Shown here: one piece after another, positions 35,259 to 44,905 of the stretch
How the letters are laid out: each line of letters starts with the position of its first letter
How positions within the stretch are numbered: position 1 is the first letter of the stretch
The notes under the pieces: generated by a model
The model's input: only the letters and a program-made list of their open reading frames with translations
The model's database searches: none
What the model was told of the DNA's origin: nothing
Program-made: the position numbers and the translations under genes
NCBI GenBank assembly: GCA_937980645.1
Contig: CALJPQ010000005.1
Coordinates: forward strand, 1-64,000
Origin: an uncultured Saprospiraceae bacterium
Lineage (GTDB): Bacteria > Bacteroidota > Bacteroidia > Chitinophagales > Saprospiraceae
Reading direction: 5' to 3'
Length of the DNA stretch: 64,000 nucleotides

Positions 35259-37751
35259 CTATCGTTTTCGCGCCTTCCCCTTCGTTGCCGTCGAACGGGG
35301 GGCCGAGCCTGAGGCAGAAGCAGTCGGCTTCGCCGGAGGCGTCTCATTGGCCAGGGGCGTCATAGTGAGCACGGGTTTGCTGCGCTGCCACAGCCACAAA
35401 GCCAGCAGGAGCAGCAACAGCAGCAAGGCTGAGGCGATGTACGACACCGTTTCGCCCACGTAGAACGAACGCGGCTCGAAACGCATCTCTAAGCGCATGT
35501 TCTGGCCAGCGGGCAGCCGCATGGCGCGCACCAGGTAATTAGCCGGGAAGAAATCGGGCGCGGGCTGGCCGTTGAGGAAGCATTTCCAGCCTTTAGCGGG
35601 TGGATAATAGATTTCCGAAAAGACGGCCAGCTGGTCGTTAGCGGCAGAGTATTCGTATTCCATGCGTTCGGGGTGGTAGCGCGTCAGGCGTATGGTAGCC
35701 ATACTGTCGAAAGTCGGCGTCCAGCCTCGGAGTGGGTCGGCGTATTTTTCCTGCACGACGGCTTCCGTTTTGGGGTCGAGCGCGCGCAAGGCCTGCAGCT
35801 CAGCGTCTGCGTCGGGTACGAGGGTGTAGCGCTGCACAAACCAGGCATTGCCGCAGGCTTCAGGTAGGCGCATGACCTGTTTTTCCTGAGTAACCAGATA
35901 CTTGCCGTTGAGCATGCCCACGAGGTGGAGGCTCTGGCCCAGATTAGGTCCCAGGAAGGTGTCCACCACTTCCTGAAAGCGCTGCAGCTTGGCAGCGTGG
36001 TAGCCACTAAGGCTTTTGTGGAAGAACGACGTGATGGCATTGCCCGTGATGCCTCCGCGCGACAGGTCGAGCACGCGATAATGGATGTCCGGGTCTTTCC
36101 TGATTTCCAGGTCGAACGGCTCTGGAGCGGGCGCGAAGGCCTCAGCGCCTTTGCTCTGGTATTTGTCCCACGAGAGCGTGCGCGTGGTGATGGGCCAGTG
36201 GTCGGCCAATGCCAGCAAAACAAGCACCACAGCCGTCAGCGCTGCCTGAAGCATACCGCGCAGATAGAGCCAGACGAACGCAGCAGCGACCGCCACAAAG
36301 GCGAACGAGCGCAGAACATCGGCACGCAACAGGTCGGCTCGGTCTTGCTTCAGGAGGCTGAGCAATTCTGGCGGCAAGTTGCTGTCGTACGGCCCGCTTT
36401 CCGAATGCAGCAGAAAAGCCCCCAGCAAAAGGGCAGCTACAATACCGGCTGACCACTGAAGTGCCTTCATTTTCTGGGCCTTAGCGACTTCGGCGCTCAA
36501 CAGTCGCTGCACCCCCAGCGCCGCCAGCGCGGCAAAACAAAGCTGGGCGATGCCCAACGCCATCGAGACGGCCCGGAACTTTTTGAACATCGGCAAATAG
36601 TCGTACCACACGAAGTTGAGGAAAAAGTGCTTGCCCCAGGCCAGGGAAAGCATGAATAGACCACTGGCCAATAGCCAATACTTTAGCACACCCGGAACGA
36701 GGAAAGCACCTAAGATGCACAGGAATACCACCACAGCGCCGAAATAGATGGCCGTGCCCACAAACGGCTGCTCGCCGGTGTAAAACAACCCGTTGATCTG
36801 GCTGCGATACTGTGGGTCCACCGCCGAATACAGGCGCGTCTGGCGGTACGACTCGCCCGCACCACCGCCAGCAAAGTGCGGCACCAGCAGCGTCATGCTT
36901 TCGGCAATGCCGTAGCTCCAGCCAAAGAGATAATCGGTGTCCAAACCGTCGCCTTTGCTCTTTTTAGCGCTCAACTCCGAGCGCCCGCGGATGGTCTCCT
37001 GGCTGTACTCATAGGTAGGCCACAGGCGCGACGTATTGGCTGCAAAGCCCAGGGCAATGGCGATACCACACACCACTATAGCCCGGCTCCAGGTTACCCA
37101 GTTTTTCTGTACAACGGCCTCTATGCCTTTGGCCAGCACGAAGAAGCCAAAGAGCATGAGCGTGTAATACGTAATCTGCACGTGGTTGATGTACACCTGC
37201 ATGGCCGTGAACAGCGCCAGCACGCCCGCGCCCAATAGCCAATAGCGTCCAAAGGCCAGCGCTATACCAGCCAGCATGCCCGGCGCCAGCGCCAATGCAA
37301 TCATCTTTGTCGTGTGGCCCGCTTCAATGATATCGGCGTTGTACGTCGTAATGCCGTAGCCAACGGCCCCCAGCAGCCCTATACGCCAATCCACACCCAG
37401 CACTACTAAGAAGAGGTACATCATCAGCATAGCTAACAGCACCTGCGGCCATACTTTTGTCATGATATCTGTGCCAAAGAGCAACGCCGTAAACACTGGT
37501 GCCGTCAGGTTGCCCTTAGCGCCGCTGTAAATCTGGTACGATGGCATACCGCCAAAGGCGCTGTTCGTCCATAGTGGCACTCTGCCCTCCGAGTCCTGGT
37601 AGGCCTTTATTTCGGCCTGCATACCGCGGGCTTTTTGGTTATCGGGTTGGGGCAACACCTTGCCCTGAAAAGCATTCGGCAAAAAATAGAACAGGGACAG
37701 TGCCGTCAGAAAAGCGACGGCTAAGGCGTGGAAGCGTAGCGCTTGTTTCAT
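35259..37751 (-). CDS. YfhO-like multispan membrane protein
   Basis: A large membrane protein of 830 residues. The N-terminal part (FLTALSLFYFLPNAFQGKVL ... RVPLWTNSAFGGMPSYQIY) is typical of Bacteroidota YfhO proteins. About 12 membrane spans fill residues 10-520 (GVDWRIGLLGAVGYGITTY, AGHTTKMIALALAPGM, HFAGGGAG). A periplasmic C-terminal domain follows, then a final span (GETVSYIASALLLLLLLLAL) and a basic tail. In other phyla YfhO acts in adding sugars to teichoic acids; in Bacteroidota the substrate is unknown and a glycosyl-transfer role is only a guess. A near-match to the promoter box, TACCTTCG on the minus strand, lies about 70 bases upstream. Confidence 0.8.
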   Translation of the reverse strand: MKQALRFHALAVAFLTALSLFYFLPNAFQGKVLPQPDNQKARGMQAEIKAYQDSEGRVPLWTNSAFGGMPSYQIYSGAKGNLTAPVFTALLFGTDIMTKVWPQVLLAMLMMYLFLVVLGVDWRIGLLGAVGYGITTYNADIIEAGHTTKMIALALAPGMLAGIALAFGRYWLLGAGVLALFTAMQVYINHVQITYYTLMLFGFFVLAKGIEAVVQKNWVTWSRAIVVCGIAIALGFAANTSRLWPTYEYSQETIRGRSELSAKKSKGDGLDTDYLFGWSYGIAESMTLLVPHFAGGGAGESYRQTRLYSAVDPQYRSQINGLFYTGEQPFVGTAIYFGAVVVFLCILGAFLVPGVLKYWLLASGLFMLSLAWGKHFFLNFVWYDYLPMFKKFRAVSMALGIAQLCFAALAALGVQRLLSAEVAKAQKMKALQWSAGIVAALLLGAFLLHSESGPYDSNLPPELLSLLKQDRADLLRADVLRSFAFVAVAAAFVWLYLRGMLQAALTAVVLVLLALADHWPITTRTLSWDKYQSKGAEAFAPAPEPFDLEIRKDPDIHYRVLDLSRGGITGNAITSFFHKSLSGYHAAKLQRFQEVVDTFLGPNLGQSLHLVGMLNGKYLVTQEKQVMRLPEACGNAWFVQRYTLVPDADAELQALRALDPKTEAVVQEKYADPLRGWTPTFDSMATIRLTRYHPERMEYEYSAANDQLAVFSEIYYPPAKGWKCFLNGQPAPDFFPANYLVRAMRLPAGQNMRLEMRFEPRSFYVGETVSYIASALLLLLLLLALWLWQRSKPVLTMTPLANETPPAKPTASASGSAPRSTATKGKARKR

Positions 37752-38109
37752 AGAAAAAGAGAAAGGTGGTTCAGCGGACAGGACTTTTCGCTAAGAGCAG
37801 CCTCTCGCGCGCGGCGAAGGTAGGAATTTGCAGCCAACCTGTCCGTTGGGGCTTTCGGAAGGCGGGCGAAATACGTCTGCCCCAGGGCCGCACCCTTCAT
37901 TTTCTTCATACCCTTTGGCTGAGGTCAGCCAGAGCGTGCGCACGGTCTTCTCGCCGAGCCTCGTACTCAAAACCTTACTTCAACATCGGGCATTTCGGGT
38001 AGCTTCTGCAACAAAGGCAAGGTTTACCGTTCGTGCATGCTCCTTGTAAGCCTTGCCTTAAGGTAATGCCGTCCAGCAAAACAGGTGCTGTTGAGGAAGT
38101 AGCCGTTTC
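37752..38109. other. Intergenic region with an imperfect hairpin
   Basis: 358 bp between the YfhO-like start and the oxidase stop. No gene is supported. A 14-bp stem with one wobble pair (38014-38027 with 38046-38059, core AAGGCAAGG) lies 50 bases beyond the oxidase stop; its T run is weak (TTTGTTG). Confidence 0.55.
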
Positions 38110-39411
38110 CTATGTGTTTGCCTTCTTTTGCTGGATTCGCTCGCGCAGAAGCGACCAGAATCTATCAGAGGCAAAGGTTTCGGGTCGAATGCGGCCCATC
38201 TGGGGCGCTGAGCAGGCATCTTTGGCCAGATAGATTTTGCCGCCTAAGCGCCAGACCAAGTCGTCTAAGCGTGCGATGAGGGCAGGCAGTGTGCGGGTGC
38301 GCGGAAAGTCGAGCGCCAGCGAATAGCCGCGCTCGGGGAAGCTGTGCACGGCCTCTGGTGGGCGGTCGCCGTGTCGCTTGACGACACACAGGAAAGGCGC
38401 CTCTCCGCTCTGGTGCAGCAGTTCAAACACCTGTCGGAAACCTGCCTGGCATTGGCCTTCAGGCAGCCCAAACTGGTATTGCACAAATCCGCGCCGGCCA
38501 TAGAGGCGGTTCCAGTTTCGGATGCGGTCGAGGGGGTAAAAGCACTGTTCCAGGTCAATTGGCCGTTCGCCGTTGCGAGCGCGGGCAAAATAGAGCTGGT
38601 TATACGCCCAGATGGTGGCGGGGTTGAGCAGGGCATGCGGGGCATAGAACGGCATGTCCAGCGCACGCCGTTTAGGAAAAGCGAGCGTTTCGGGCGTTGT
38701 TCCTTCCAGGTGCTCGGCCAATAGCAGCACACCGCGCCCCTGCTGCTTGCTGCGGGCCAGCCCGTCCACCCAGGCGACGGCATAGGGCCAGGAGCGATGG
38801 GCTTCGAAGGCCTCCAACAGGGCATTCAAATGGGGAGCTTTTATCGTGCGCTGGCGCAGGAATACGGACGAAATGCGCATCAGTTGAAAACGCGCCGACA
38901 GGATGACGCCCGTCCAGCCCATGCCGCCGCAGGTTTGCCAGAAGAGGTCGCTGTTTTCCTGGCGCGAGCAGCGCACCATCGTACCGTCGGCACGCAACAG
39001 GTCGAAGTCAAGCAGCCAGTTGGAAAAACAACCCTTTTGCGGGTGATTTTTGCCGTGTACATCGCAAGCGATAGCGCCGCCCACCGTGATGAAGCGCGTG
39101 CCAGGCGTTACATGGAAAAACCACCCGGCTGGTACAATGAGGTCCAGCAGGTCAGACAACAGGACGCCAGCTTCGGCCTCCACAATGCCCTGCTGCGCAT
39201 CGAAGTGGCGTACGCGATTGAGATACAGCATACTGAGCACGTTAGGTGCCAGGGCAGCATCGCCGTAGCAGCGCCCATTACCGCGCGCGATGAGTCGCTC
39301 ATGCCTCAATACTTCTTCGCGTGCTTCCTCTACCGAGGAGGGGTAACTAATTTCGGCCTTTGTGGTGGGGTAATGGCCCCAATTGCTCAGCTCTCGCCGT
39401 TCGCGCCGCAT
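38110..39411 (-). CDS. DprE1-like FAD-dependent oxidase
   Basis: VAO-type FAD flavoenzyme of 433 residues. The FAD-binding domain has LIARGNGRCYGDAALAP, then VPAGWFFHVTPGTRFITVGG and AIACDVHGKNHPQKG, which closely follows DprE1, the oxidase that with DprE2 epimerises decaprenyl-phosphoryl ribose to arabinose. GGMGWTGVILSARFQL and a substrate domain ending in KDACSAPQM are also present. No dprE2-like reductase lies beside it. It starts 24 bases after the LytTR regulator stop, so it may share its transcript. A sugar-lactone oxidase or another sugar-polyprenol substrate is possible. Confidence 0.75.
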   Translation of the reverse strand: MRRERRELSNWGHYPTTKAEISYPSSVEEAREEVLRHERLIARGNGRCYGDAALAPNVLSMLYLNRVRHFDAQQGIVEAEAGVLLSDLLDLIVPAGWFFHVTPGTRFITVGGAIACDVHGKNHPQKGCFSNWLLDFDLLRADGTMVRCSRQENSDLFWQTCGGMGWTGVILSARFQLMRISSVFLRQRTIKAPHLNALLEAFEAHRSWPYAVAWVDGLARSKQQGRGVLLLAEHLEGTTPETLAFPKRRALDMPFYAPHALLNPATIWAYNQLYFARARNGERPIDLEQCFYPLDRIRNWNRLYGRRGFVQYQFGLPEGQCQAGFRQVFELLHQSGEAPFLCVVKRHGDRPPEAVHSFPERGYSLALDFPRTRTLPALIARLDDLVWRLGGKIYLAKDACSAPQMGRIRPETFASDRFWSLLRERIQQKKANT

Positions 39412-39435
39412 GACCCACCGCTGTAGTGGCCTCTG

Positions 39436-40161
39436 TTAGAGGCGGTTTTTTTCAATCAATTCAAAAAGTTCGTCGCGGTAGTTTTTGCCGATGGGCAATT
39501 GTTTGGGCTTGCCTTTTTCCATGACCTCGACCACGTTGCCATCTACGGCGGCAATTTTGTCCAACGCCACGATATAGGAGCGGTGGATGCGCCGAAAGCG
39601 CCCGGGCGGCAGCTTTTCCTCCAGGCTTTTCATTGTTTGCAGGGTAACAATACGCCCTTGTACCTGACTAATGATGACGTAATCCTTCAGGCCTTCAATA
39701 TAGAGAACATCGTCGAAGTTGATCTTGACCAGCTTTTTGTCGGCTTTCACAAAGAAAAATTCGCCCGACTCGAAGCTGCGCAAGAGTTGGCTTTCGCGCT
39801 CCATCAGTTCGGCCTGTTCTATGGCCTTGTTGACCGCTTTGAGGAAGCGCTCGAAGGAGATGGGCTTGAGCAGGTAGTCTAAGGCATTGAGTTCGAAGCC
39901 CTGCAGCGCGTAGTTGGCATAGGCGGTAGTGAACACCACCATAGGCGGCTTGCTCAGGGTTTTGACGAAGTCAATGCCCGTCAGCTGAGGCATCTGGATG
40001 TCGAGGAAAACTAAGTCCACGTCGTGTTTTTTGAGGGCTTCGTTGGCCTCAAGGGCGTTGGAGCAGCGCTGGACGAGGCGCAGTTCGGAAACCTGATTGA
40101 TGTACGTTTCGAGCACATCTAAGGCCAGAGGTTCGTCGTCTACGATGAGAGTGTTCAGCAT
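39436..40161 (-). CDS. LytTR-type response regulator
   Basis: A 241-residue regulator. The N-terminal receiver domain has the acidic pair in LIVDDEPLA, the phosphate-accepting Asp54 in LVFLDIQMP and the KPISFERFLKAV lysine region. The C-terminal LytTR DNA-binding domain starts near residue 135 (FFVKADKKLVKINFDDVLYI) and includes RFRRIHRSYIVALDKI. It forms a pair with the kinase gene 127 bases upstream and may be cotranscribed with the DprE1-like gene. Confidence 0.95.
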   Translation of the reverse strand: MLNTLIVDDEPLALDVLETYINQVSELRLVQRCSNALEANEALKKHDVDLVFLDIQMPQLTGIDFVKTLSKPPMVVFTTAYANYALQGFELNALDYLLKPISFERFLKAVNKAIEQAELMERESQLLRSFESGEFFFVKADKKLVKINFDDVLYIEGLKDYVIISQVQGRIVTLQTMKSLEEKLPPGRFRRIHRSYIVALDKIAAVDGNVVEVMEKGKPKQLPIGKNYRDELFELIEKNRL

Positions 40162-40288
40162 AGGGCAAGCGTGGTGTGGGGTGGGGTGAGTAATCTGTTT
40201 TCAGAAGTGCGTAAAGTGAATAGCTAAAGTGAGGACAAAGAGGCAACCCAACAAGCCCGGACGGCTTTTTTTGGAAGAATGATTTTGC

Positions 40289-41335
40289 TCACTCCAGAGT
40301 CATACGCAGTAATACGGCATAACGGTCGGGGTCGTCCTGAATATCTAAGGTGTATTTTTCCGGATAAAGGAGGTCTAAGCGTTGGCGGACGTTGGTCAGC
40401 CCGATACCGCCGCTGGTATTGCCGGGGGGCAGTGGGGGTTGGGGTTTGCTGTTTTCGATAAAGAATTCTAATTGCTTGCCCTCTGCCTTCAGGCGCAGGC
40501 GTACGTAACCGCCGCCGCGGGTGTGGTGATTGAGACCGTGTTTGAAACTGTTTTCCAAAAACGGGACGAAGATGAGCGGTGCAATCATCTGGTCGCTGAT
40601 GTGGCCTTCGGTTACAAACTGAATGTCGGCGCCTTTGGGTTGGCGGAGGCGCTCCAAGTCTAAGTAATTGTGGATGTACTGCACTTCGCGCTCCAGCGGT
40701 ACCTGCCGTTCGTTGCAGTCGTAGAGCATGTAACGCATAATTTCCGAGAGTTTGAGCACGATTTCAGGCGCTTTATCGCTCTTTTTGAGCGTCAGGGCGT
40801 ACAGATTGTTCAGGGTATTAAACAAAAAGTGCGGGTTTATCTGGCTCTTGAGGAAGCGCAGCTCTGATTGGATGGTCTGCGTTTGGAGGATTTGCTTTTC
40901 CTGCTGGTAGCGCCACCAGTCGGTGATGACGCGGAGCACCGTAGAGGTGAGCGTTACTAATACGCTCCCGGCATATAGGTTTAGTTGGGCATCCACTAAA
41001 GCCTGTTGCCATTCGGGCTGGCCCGAAAATTTGAGGTACAGCACCAGCACGCGAATAGGCGTAACAACAGCACAAGCCGCCAGTACCAGCCCCAGATAGA
41101 GCAGAGCGTGTTGGGCTAAGTAGCGCGGGATGAGGTACAGCAAGTTGAAGTACACCAACACGGCAAAGAACACAACGCTAATGAGCTCGTTACTGAGCAC
41201 AAACCACCAGTCCATACCCGGAGCGTAGTCCGTCCAGAACAGCAGTCCCAGCAAAGCCAACCAGAACAGCCCGTGATACACAGGGCGGTAGGTCAGCCAG
41301 GTGTACAGACGCTCGAGGATGCGCTGGGCTTTCAT
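40289..41335 (-). CDS. LytS-type sensor histidine kinase
   Basis: Membrane sensor kinase of 348 residues. Four hydrophobic spans occupy residues 15-145. A short coiled segment (YQQEKQILQTQTIQSELRF) leads to the His-kinase domain with the phosphate-accepting histidine in LKSQINPHFLFNTLNN, followed by YLDLERLRQ and the ATP-site PLIFVPFLENSFKHG. It is the partner of the LytTR regulator downstream. The signal it senses is unknown; no periplasmic sensor domain is visible, so it likely reads a membrane cue. Confidence 0.93.
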   Translation of the reverse strand: MKAQRILERLYTWLTYRPVYHGLFWLALLGLLFWTDYAPGMDWWFVLSNELISVVFFAVLVYFNLLYLIPRYLAQHALLYLGLVLAACAVVTPIRVLVLYLKFSGQPEWQQALVDAQLNLYAGSVLVTLTSTVLRVITDWWRYQQEKQILQTQTIQSELRFLKSQINPHFLFNTLNNLYALTLKKSDKAPEIVLKLSEIMRYMLYDCNERQVPLEREVQYIHNYLDLERLRQPKGADIQFVTEGHISDQMIAPLIFVPFLENSFKHGLNHHTRGGGYVRLRLKAEGKQLEFFIENSKPQPPLPPGNTSGGIGLTNVRQRLDLLYPEKYTLDIQDDPDRYAVLLRMTLE

Positions 41336-41463
41336 ATCGTGTGGCTATGCCAATAGTCGTTTTCGCAGAGGCAAAAGAACACATTCTCATTCGGGTGGTT
41401 TTGGGCCTTTCGATAAAACGGCCCATATGCCGGATAAAACCCGGTGGGTCAGGCCTTCCTTTC

Positions 41464-41471
41464 TACCTTTG
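41464..41471 (+). promoter_or_regulatory. Unassigned TAnnTTTG box (TACCTTTG)
   Basis: An exact match on the plus strand with no plus-strand gene until 45056. It would drive transcription antisense into the M16 peptidase gene. It could be chance or an antisense promoter. Confidence 0.25.
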
Positions 41472-41503
41472 AAATGGCTGCAACCCGCGGTTGTATTCTC
41501 TCT

Positions 41504-41548
41504 AAAAACGGCGGTGCCGACGTTTCCTCCTGAAAACATCGGCACCGC
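41504..41548 (-). terminator. Terminator of the M16 peptidase gene
   Basis: GCGGTGCCGA (41511-41520) pairs with TCGGCACCGC (41539-41548), extended by AAAC/GTTT with one mismatch. On the minus strand it is followed by TTTTT. It lies 24 bases after the stop at 41572. Confidence 0.8.
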
Positions 41549-41571
41549 GACAAGGGAGACAAAGCCGAGTA

Positions 41572-42885
41572 TCAGCTGCGCTGAGGCAGCCAGTAGAGCA
41601 CGACGCGGCTATCGGGCTTGAAGTATTCGCGGGCCACGCGCCGGATGTCTTCGCGTGTAACTTTGCGATAGCGCTCGATTTCGGTGTTTATCAGGTTGGC
41701 ATCGCCGAAGTACATTTTGTAGTTGGCTAAGCTTTCGGCAATGCCTGCCACAGTGTTGTTTGACGTGATGAAGTCGTTTTCTATTTGGTTCAGCACCTTC
41801 TGGTATTCGCGCTCGGAGATGAGGTTTTCCCGTACGTCGTTGATAATGGCATTCATCGAAGCCTCCAGGTCGGCAGGATCTACGCCAATATTGGCAATGG
41901 CAAACATGATATTGGCGCCGGGGTCTTCCAGCGACAGCGGGAAAGAGCCTGCGGCCAGTGCCTTTTGCTCTTCGTTGACCATGCGCTTTTGCATGCGGCT
42001 GCTTTCGCCCTGGCTCAATAGAGTGGACAGCATCTGCACAGCGTAGTAGTCGGGCGTGCCCTGAGCCGGGATACGATAGGCCAGAATGACCGCCGGCAGT
42101 TGCACAATATCGTAGAACGTGTCGCGCACTTCGCGCGTCAGCGGCGGCTCTACAATTTTCGGGCGGTAAATTTCACCCTTACCGCGCGGGATGTCGCGGA
42201 AATACAGGTCAATCAGCTTTTTCGTTTGCTCAATGTCAATATCGCCAGCAATAGAGAGGATGGCGTTGTCGGGGCGATAGAAATCTTTGTAGAACTGCAC
42301 GTAATCCTCTTCCTGAGCGGCATCCAGATGTTCCATGGAGCCGATGACGGAGTTCTTATAGGGGTGCACGGCGTACAGCCGTTTCATAGTCTCTTCCAGC
42401 AGGCGCCCATAGGGGCGATTGTCCATGCGTTGGCGGCGTTCTTCCTTGACGACCTGACGCTGGGTTTCGATACCAACCTGTTCTACTTTGGCGTGCAGCA
42501 TGCGTTCGCTTTCGAGCCAGAGGCCCAGGGCCAGCTGGTTGCTGGGCAGCACCTCATAATAGTAGGTGCGGTCGTACCAGGTATTGGCGTTGTTGTAGCC
42601 ACCAGCGCGGCTGATGTAGTCGTCAAATTCGCCGCGGGCAATGTTTTCGGAGCCTTCAAACAGCAGGTGCTCAAAGAAATGCGCGAAACCCGTGCGGTCG
42701 GGCTTTTCGTTCTTCGACCCTACGTGATACATCACCGACACGGCCACAATGGGCGTCGAGTGGTCTTCGTGCAGGATGACGTGCAGGCCATTGGGCAACG
42801 TGTATTCGACAAACCGGATGTTCTGGCCCAAAAGCGAGGCGGTCAGGCACGTCAGGAACAATAAGAGCAGCGCTTGTTTTTTCAT
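41572..42885 (-). CDS. M16-family zinc metallopeptidase
   Basis: Exported insulinase-type peptidase of 437 residues with a signal peptide (LLLLFLTCLTASLLGQ). The inverted zinc motif HxxEH is intact at residues 69-73 (FAHFFEHLLFEG), followed by the usual glutamate-rich helix around KEERRQRMDN. The two-domain half structure fits the single-unit M16 type. In Bacteroidota such a gene is often next to a second M16 gene without the zinc motif; none is here, so it may form a homodimer or pair with a distant partner. A terminator follows. Confidence 0.93.
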   Translation of the reverse strand: MKKQALLLLFLTCLTASLLGQNIRFVEYTLPNGLHVILHEDHSTPIVAVSVMYHVGSKNEKPDRTGFAHFFEHLLFEGSENIARGEFDDYISRAGGYNNANTWYDRTYYYEVLPSNQLALGLWLESERMLHAKVEQVGIETQRQVVKEERRQRMDNRPYGRLLEETMKRLYAVHPYKNSVIGSMEHLDAAQEEDYVQFYKDFYRPDNAILSIAGDIDIEQTKKLIDLYFRDIPRGKGEIYRPKIVEPPLTREVRDTFYDIVQLPAVILAYRIPAQGTPDYYAVQMLSTLLSQGESSRMQKRMVNEEQKALAAGSFPLSLEDPGANIMFAIANIGVDPADLEASMNAIINDVRENLISEREYQKVLNQIENDFITSNNTVAGIAESLANYKMYFGDANLINTEIERYRKVTREDIRRVAREYFKPDSRVVLYWLPQRS

Positions 42886-43017
42886 GATGTTGGAACCTAT
42901 TTTTTAAAAAGAAGCAGAAAGTCAGCAAACGGAAATGCAGGCACAAAAATGCGTTTTTTCTGGCCATTGAGTGAGGCCAAAACGGCAAAAGAGTTGGTGG
43001 TGGAACGGTAAAAAACC

Positions 43018-44610
43018 TCAGGAAGGTTGGGAGGAGGCCTCAGCCTCGGGCCGATACGACATTGCCCACAAGGCGGCGAACGTCAGCAGGCCGTTGATCA
43101 AGATGGTCAAAAAACCCACATCGAACCATGTTTTGCACCCCACCTCAATGGCCCAGGTAGCCAGAGGCGCCAGCACACACACCAACACCACTGCTGGTAT
43201 CTGCAGTGGCGCACGGCCCGGAAGCGACAGGCGTAATGACCAGGGGCGCAACTTGCGCCGGGTAAACAGGCCAAAGCTGTACAGGCCCAGCAGAGGCCCA
43301 TACGTGTAGCCCGCAATTTTGAAAATCAGCGTAATAACGGCGCCGCTACTGAAAGCCCTGAGCAGCAGAATGATGACGACAAAAGCCGCTGAAAAGCCCA
43401 GGTGCACCAAAGTGCGCGCCCGGCGCTGTTGGGAGGCTGTGGCGTCCACGTAGGCGCGTTGTTCTTCTTCCGTAGCGTAAGGGTCGGGGTGCTGGCGCTT
43501 TTTCTCAAAGTTGAGAAAATCCACGCAAAAAGAAGTCGTCAGCGCCGTCAGGGCGCTATCGGAGCTGGCATAAGTGCTGGCAATTAGCCCCAGCACGAAG
43601 AAGACGCCAGCGGCAGTTTCCAAATGGTAGAAAGCAATCTTAGGATACAGTTCGTCGGTGCGCTCTGGAATTTCAATGCCTAACGTCGTGGCGTACATAT
43701 AGAGCAGCGCCCCCAGCATCAGAAAGGCTAAGTTTATGATTACCAGATAGATGCAAAAGACAAACATGTTCTTTTGCGCCGCGCGGATGTCTTTGCAGGC
43801 CAGGTTTTTTTGCATCAGATCCTGATCCATGCCCGTCATAACAATAGCAATGAGGGCACCGCTGAGGAATTGCTTAACAAAGTGGTTGGGGTCGCTGGCG
43901 AAGTTGTCGAAAAAGAACATCTGCCCATACCGGCTTTCGCGCACAGTAGGCCAGATGTCCAGCACATTCAAAGACAGCGCTTTGCCCACCGTAACCACCG
44001 TCCACCCTACGGCAAGAAGGAAGAACGTGGTCATGATCGTGTCCGTCCAGATGATGGTCTTCAACCCGCCCTTAAACGTATAACCGTAGATAAGGGCCAG
44101 CATAAAAATGACCGTTAGCGCGAAAGGAACACCCAACGGCTCAAAAACAAAGCGCTGCAGTATCATCGCCGCCAAAAACATGCGCGTCGCTGACCCCAGC
44201 GTACGCGAGAGCAGGAAAAATGCCGCGCCTGTCTTGTAGGACCAATAACCCAGCCGATGCTCCAGATACGTGTAAATTGAGGTCAATTGGAGCCGATAAT
44301 ACATCGGCATCAATACGGTAGCGATAAATAAATAGCCCAACAAGTAGCCAAACACCACCTGCATATAGCCCATGCCTCTATTGAGGCCCGTCTCCAGCCC
44401 CACCGCTCCCGGCACCGAAACGAAGGTAACGCCGCTAATGCTGGTGCCTATCATCGCGTAGGCCACCACATACCAGGGCACCCGACGATTGGCTAAGAAA
44501 AAACCTTCGTTGCCTACGTTGCGCCCGGTCAGAAGGGCAACTCCGGCCAACAGGACAAAATAGAGCAGCAGAATGCCCAGCACCAATCCGGGAGTAAGAT
44601 GTCCGCCCAT
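43018..44610 (-). CDS. Sodium:solute symporter (SSS family)
   Basis: Inner-membrane transporter of 530 residues with about 13 spans. The family core is visible: ANRRVPWYVVAYAMIGTSIS, FVSVPGAVGLETGLNRGMGY, and the helix 7-8 region GALIAIVMTGMDQDLMQKNL with GTSISGVTF near helix 1. It couples sodium entry to the uptake of a solute such as a sugar, amino acid or vitamin, but the solute cannot be told. It is divergent from glutamine synthetase, each side having its own TAnnTTTG box. Confidence 0.93.
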   Translation of the reverse strand: MGGHLTPGLVLGILLLYFVLLAGVALLTGRNVGNEGFFLANRRVPWYVVAYAMIGTSISGVTFVSVPGAVGLETGLNRGMGYMQVVFGYLLGYLFIATVLMPMYYRLQLTSIYTYLEHRLGYWSYKTGAAFFLLSRTLGSATRMFLAAMILQRFVFEPLGVPFALTVIFMLALIYGYTFKGGLKTIIWTDTIMTTFFLLAVGWTVVTVGKALSLNVLDIWPTVRESRYGQMFFFDNFASDPNHFVKQFLSGALIAIVMTGMDQDLMQKNLACKDIRAAQKNMFVFCIYLVIINLAFLMLGALLYMYATTLGIEIPERTDELYPKIAFYHLETAAGVFFVLGLIASTYASSDSALTALTTSFCVDFLNFEKKRQHPDPYATEEEQRAYVDATASQQRRARTLVHLGFSAAFVVIILLLRAFSSGAVITLIFKIAGYTYGPLLGLYSFGLFTRRKLRPWSLRLSLPGRAPLQIPAVVLVCVLAPLATWAIEVGCKTWFDVGFLTILINGLLTFAALWAMSYRPEAEASSQPS

Positions 44611-44649
44611 TTCGCTTCTTTTTCACCGGGCTAACGACCCCAGCGGCGG

Positions 44650-44657
44650 CAAAGATA
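44650..44657 (-). promoter_or_regulatory. TAnnTTTG promoter box (TATCTTTG) of the symporter
   Basis: On the minus strand TATCTTTG ends 39 bases before the ATG at 44610. Confidence 0.6.
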
Positions 44658-44897
44658 GTGGCCATTTTCAGGCTGGCAATAGCACAACCCCTATTCGTCT
44701 CTTGAATGTCCCTCAAACCGAGCACACCCATCGGCTCGCTGCCAGCCGGAAACTTGTCCAGTATGCGCGCTTTTGCCTTGCCGATGGCCATGCACGCTTG
44801 CGCTGTTTTATCCATCCAAAACAGAAGCCAGAGCCTCAGTACCAGGGCCACTTTAATTTTTTTTAAAAAAGAGGTGATTTCGCCAAAAACATCGGCT

Positions 44898-44905
44898 TAC
44901 CTTTG
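44898..44905 (+). promoter_or_regulatory. TAnnTTTG promoter box (TACCTTTG) of glnN
   Basis: TACCTTTG ends 150 bases before the ATG at 45056, leaving a long 5' leader. Confidence 0.5.

Noticed and set aside
44435-44851. 138-aa minus-strand frame before the symporter
   Set aside because: It overlaps the symporter start in another frame and crosses its promoter box.
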